A stretch of DNA of 8,112 bases, from contig JAYWBR010000039.1 in NCBI GenBank assembly GCA_043781315.1, positions 1-8,112 on the forward strand, in the 5' to 3' direction. This DNA is from CAIQOK01 sp043781315. GTDB lineage: Bacteria; Verrucomicrobiota; Verrucomicrobiia; Limisphaerales; CAIQOK01. The notes beneath the pieces are model-generated. The model was not told the DNA's origin. It ran no database searches and saw nothing but the letters and a program-made list of their open reading frames with translations. Below are positions 6,314 to 8,112 of this stretch, one piece after another. Positions within the stretch are counted from its first letter, which is position 1. The number at the start of each line of letters is the position of its first letter. Made by a program: the position numbers and the translations under genes.

Positions 6314-7168
6314 ATGGCGCACTCAGCGGACAGCCTTCAACAGAAACAGGTGACGGCTCCCCAGCCGTTCGGCCGCTATTATCTGCGGGAGATGGTCAAC
6401 AGCGGCGGCATGGCCGAAATCTGGCTGGCCACGGATGCCAAAAATAAATCCTACGCCCTGCGCCGGATGCACGCGCGCTACCGCTGGAACTTTTTTGCGA
6501 AGCGCCGGTTCCTCAAAGGCTGCGAAATCCTGGCCAACATTCCCGACCACGACACGATCATCGGCTACGTCGAGCACGGCAAAGTCAAAGGCCAGCCGTA
6601 CCTCGTGATGGATTATGTGGAGGCGCACAACTTGAAGGAACTCTACGCGGCGCAGGATCCGGTGCTGGCGGAGCATGTCGCCCAGATTCTGCTCGACATG
6701 GCCACGGCGCTCGAACACCTGCACGAGAACGGCTACATGCACCTCGACTTCAAACCGGAAAATATCCTGGTGACGCGCAACGCGGCGGTGCGACTGGTGG
6801 ACTTCGACCTCACCAAACCCATTCCCGAAAAGCCGATCAAGCTGAGAAACAATCCCGGCACGCCTGGCTACATGGCGCCGGAACAGTTGCGCGGCGAACC
6901 GATCACGCATCGCGTGGACATCTGGGCCTTCGGCGTGGCGGCGTATGAACTGCTCACCAACAACAAGCCCTTTCCGGGCGAAACGCCGGCGGAAATTCTA
7001 CGGCGGCAGACGGATCGTTCCGAGTTCATCCCGCCGCGCCAGCACAACCCGGACATTCCCCCGAGCCTGGAGAAGGTGATCCTGAAGTGCCTCGAACAAG
7101 AACCGGAGCAGCGTTACCACTTCATGAGCCTGATGACGCGGGAACTACGGGCGGCCTTGTACGTGTAG
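6314..7168 (+). CDS. Eukaryotic-type Ser/Thr protein kinase homologue with altered catalytic residues (possible pseudokinase)
   Basis: This 284-residue protein is a single kinase fold with no membrane helix or extra domain. The lobe order is clear: glycine loop VNSGGMAEIW (28-37), beta-3 strand YALRRM (47-52), catalytic loop HLDFKPEN (143-150) with Asp145 and Asn150, metal-binding DFD (163-165), GTPGYMAPEQ (182-191), helix-F region VDIWAFG (201-207) and a conserved late Arg267. Active bacterial Hanks kinases usually have LGxGG, A-[VL]-K, an alpha-C Glu, HRD and DFG. Here Asn29 replaces the first loop Gly, Arg50 the ATP-anchoring Lys, Gly69 stands at the alpha-C Glu position (RRFLKGCEIL), Leu144 replaces the HRD Arg and Asp165 the DFG Gly. 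The catalytic and metal Asp residues are kept, so weak or unusual activity cannot be excluded. The gene starts 89 bases after the membrane protein gene, suggesting a shared signalling task. ATG 6314 gives a short leader before the fold. Confidence 0.88.
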   Translation: MAHSADSLQQKQVTAPQPFGRYYLREMVNSGGMAEIWLATDAKNKSYALRRMHARYRWNFFAKRRFLKGCEILANIPDHDTIIGYVEHGKVKGQPYLVMDYVEAHNLKELYAAQDPVLAEHVAQILLDMATALEHLHENGYMHLDFKPENILVTRNAAVRLVDFDLTKPIPEKPIKLRNNPGTPGYMAPEQLRGEPITHRVDIWAFGVAAYELLTNNKPFPGETPAEILRRQTDRSEFIPPRQHNPDIPPSLEKVILKCLEQEPEQRYHFMSLMTRELRAALYV

Positions 7169-7203
7169 CCTTTTTCCCCAAATCCACCCAAGCCGGCGCG
7201 CAG

Positions 7204-7290
7204 AACATTCAACATTCAACTCCGAACACCCAATGTCGGACGTGGAATCTTTGCCCCCAATTGGGGGTTGAATATTGAGCGTTGAATGTT
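7204..7290. repeat. Inverted heptamer array (ATTCAAC) with a central palindrome, between convergent genes
   Basis: The left arm holds two tandem ATTCAAC heptamers (7207-7220). The right arm holds the complementary GTTGAAT at 7267-7273 and 7281-7287, with a degenerate heptamer ATTGAGC between them. AACATTCAAC (7204-7213) pairs perfectly with GTTGAATGTT (7281-7290), and the inner 7-bp arms can also pair, leaving a 7-base bulge. A perfect 14-bp palindrome CCCCCAATTGGGGG lies at 7254-7267. The block fills most of the 135-base space between the kinase-like gene (ending 7168) and the minus-strand LamG gene (ending 7304), so it may serve as a two-way terminator, although no strong T-run follows. A similar heptamer is found in frame at 114-146. 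Confidence 0.75.
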
Positions 7291-7303
7291 TCCCGGCCGG
7301 ACA

Positions 7304-8112
7304 TCAAGGCGTCACCAACCGATAGAACCGGTACGGATAGTTGGTGGCGCTGGGATCCACCAGCAGTGCATTATTGGCGGGAGGCGTGACGTTGAAGAGG
7401 CTGCTCCAACTGCTCAGGTTGCTGGAAGCCAGCAGGCGGTAGGTCACTCCCGGAATGACCGAGGTGACGGGCAGTTGCAGCGCATTGGTGAAAAAGTACG
7501 GGGTGAGAAAATACGGCACGCCCGCGCAAGTGGTGCGATCCAGCAAGGCCACCTGGGCCGGCGGCATCGCGGCGGCATAGAGCCGGATGCGGGCGACCGC
7601 GCCGGAACTTTCATTGACGCCGGTATAATCCTTGAAGAAGCGCAGATCGTTCGCGCTGCTCAGGATGCCATCACCGCCAGTGTCAACGTAGCTGAACTGC
7701 TGCGCGCCGTTGACATAGCCCACGAGGTTTGTGCCATCGCGCGTGAGCACGACCTGAGCGTAGGAGCCGGCGGCAATGCGCGGAGTGGGACCGACGACGA
7801 ATGGATAAAAATAGAGTTGTCCATAGTAGGCGTATAAGCCGTAGCTGGTCGTTCCGGCTTTGAAGTCAATCAACCGCCGGAAGCTGTTCGTGTCATCCAG
7901 CCGGAAGAGCATGACGATGGTGTAGATGTTCGTCGGGATGACGCCGGTGGTAGGCTGGAGGCGCACGCCGTTGTGCAAGGGGAATTGCAGCACCAACTGC
8001 GAGCAGGCGTCCACGGCTTCACTGACATAGGTGTTGCCCGCGCCGATGTTCTGGAGCGGGGGCGGCGTGCCAACGGAACTATTCAGGTTCAACTGGAATT
8101 GATAGTCCGCGC
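7304..8112 (-). CDS. C-terminal part of a LamG-domain (concanavalin-like) secreted or surface protein
   Basis: The reading frame is open to the right edge, so the start lies outside the window and the TTG at 8092 is internal. The visible 268 residues begin with a LamG/laminin-G-3 type beta-jellyroll: LVLQFPLHNGVRL, YTIVMLFRLDD, RRLIDFKAG, GLYAYYGQLYFYP, YAQVVLTRDGTNLVGYVNGAQQFSY, LRFFKD and a final GAVARIRLYAAAMPPAQVALLDR. These domains bind carbohydrate or act as structural modules in large extracellular proteins. The last 70 or so residues (VTYRLLASSNLSSWSSLFNV ... YPYRFYRLVTP) match a C-terminal module common in Verrucomicrobiota secreted proteins, of the form 'Y.L.aS.NL..W ... FYRl'. I see no PEP-CTERM anchor. 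The gene converges on the kinase-like gene and has no evident functional link to it. The overall length and the N-terminal domains are unknown. Confidence 0.85.
   Translation of the reverse strand, partial: ADYQFQLNLNSSVGTPPPLQNIGAGNTYVSEAVDACSQLVLQFPLHNGVRLQPTTGVIPTNIYTIVMLFRLDDTNSFRRLIDFKAGTTSYGLYAYYGQLYFYPFVVGPTPRIAAGSYAQVVLTRDGTNLVGYVNGAQQFSYVDTGGDGILSSANDLRFFKDYTGVNESSGAVARIRLYAAAMPPAQVALLDRTTCAGVPYFLTPYFFTNALQLPVTSVIPGVTYRLLASSNLSSWSSLFNVTPPANNALLVDPSATNYPYRFYRLVTP

Noticed and set aside
7286..7837. 183-residue open frame on the plus strand opposite the LamG gene
   Set aside because: It is antisense to a clearly recognisable protein domain, has low-complexity Arg/Gly/Ala/Gln-rich translation and no motif. 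It is a shadow of GC-rich codon periodicity.

Overview
The window looks like chromosomal DNA of a GC-rich Verrucomicrobiota bacterium, probably from the Pedosphaera/Limisphaera side of the phylum. This placement is inference from gene content and style. The clues are a rhamnosidase-like hydrolase tail next to a secreted sialate-O-acetylesterase-type enzyme, a fused amino-acid-type ABC transporter, a LamG protein with the C-terminal module typical of that group, weak or absent Shine-Dalgarno sites, and intergenic spaces filled with short hairpin repeats. No 16S, tRNA or other direct taxonomic marker is present.

Layout: (1) 1-464 is the 3' end of a carbohydrate-active enzyme, with a heptanucleotide tandem repeat read in frame. 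(2) 504-669 is a four-hairpin composite repeat. (3) 710-2194 is an exported SGNH/SASA acetylesterase. (4) A hairpin at 2236-2284 separates it from a transporter: 2379-3881 is a substrate-binding protein fused to its permease and 3977-4729 is the ATPase, split by an 84-bp two-hairpin repeat (3884-3967). (5) 4842-7168 holds three same-strand genes: a secreted protein of unknown function, a four-helix membrane protein of unknown function, and a protein kinase homologue lacking several canonical catalytic residues. (6) 7204-7290 is an inverted array of heptamers between convergent genes. (7) 7304-8112, minus strand, is the 3' part of a LamG-domain surface or secreted protein.

Functionally the left part fits scavenging of decorated plant or algal polysaccharide (debranching plus deacetylation), and the transporter would import a small polar, amino-acid-like solute. 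Its binding domain lacks the arginine that normally grips the alpha-carboxylate. The 4842-7168 trio could be an envelope-associated signalling unit in which a kinase-like protein is paired with a membrane protein and an exported protein. That link rests only on adjacency and shared strand. The most distinctive signal not explained by genes is a family of hairpins with three-base loops (TCT/AGA or TCC/GGA) arranged in bounded, REP/BIME-like composites, together with ATTCAA(A/C) heptamer repeats, one of which has entered a reading frame.
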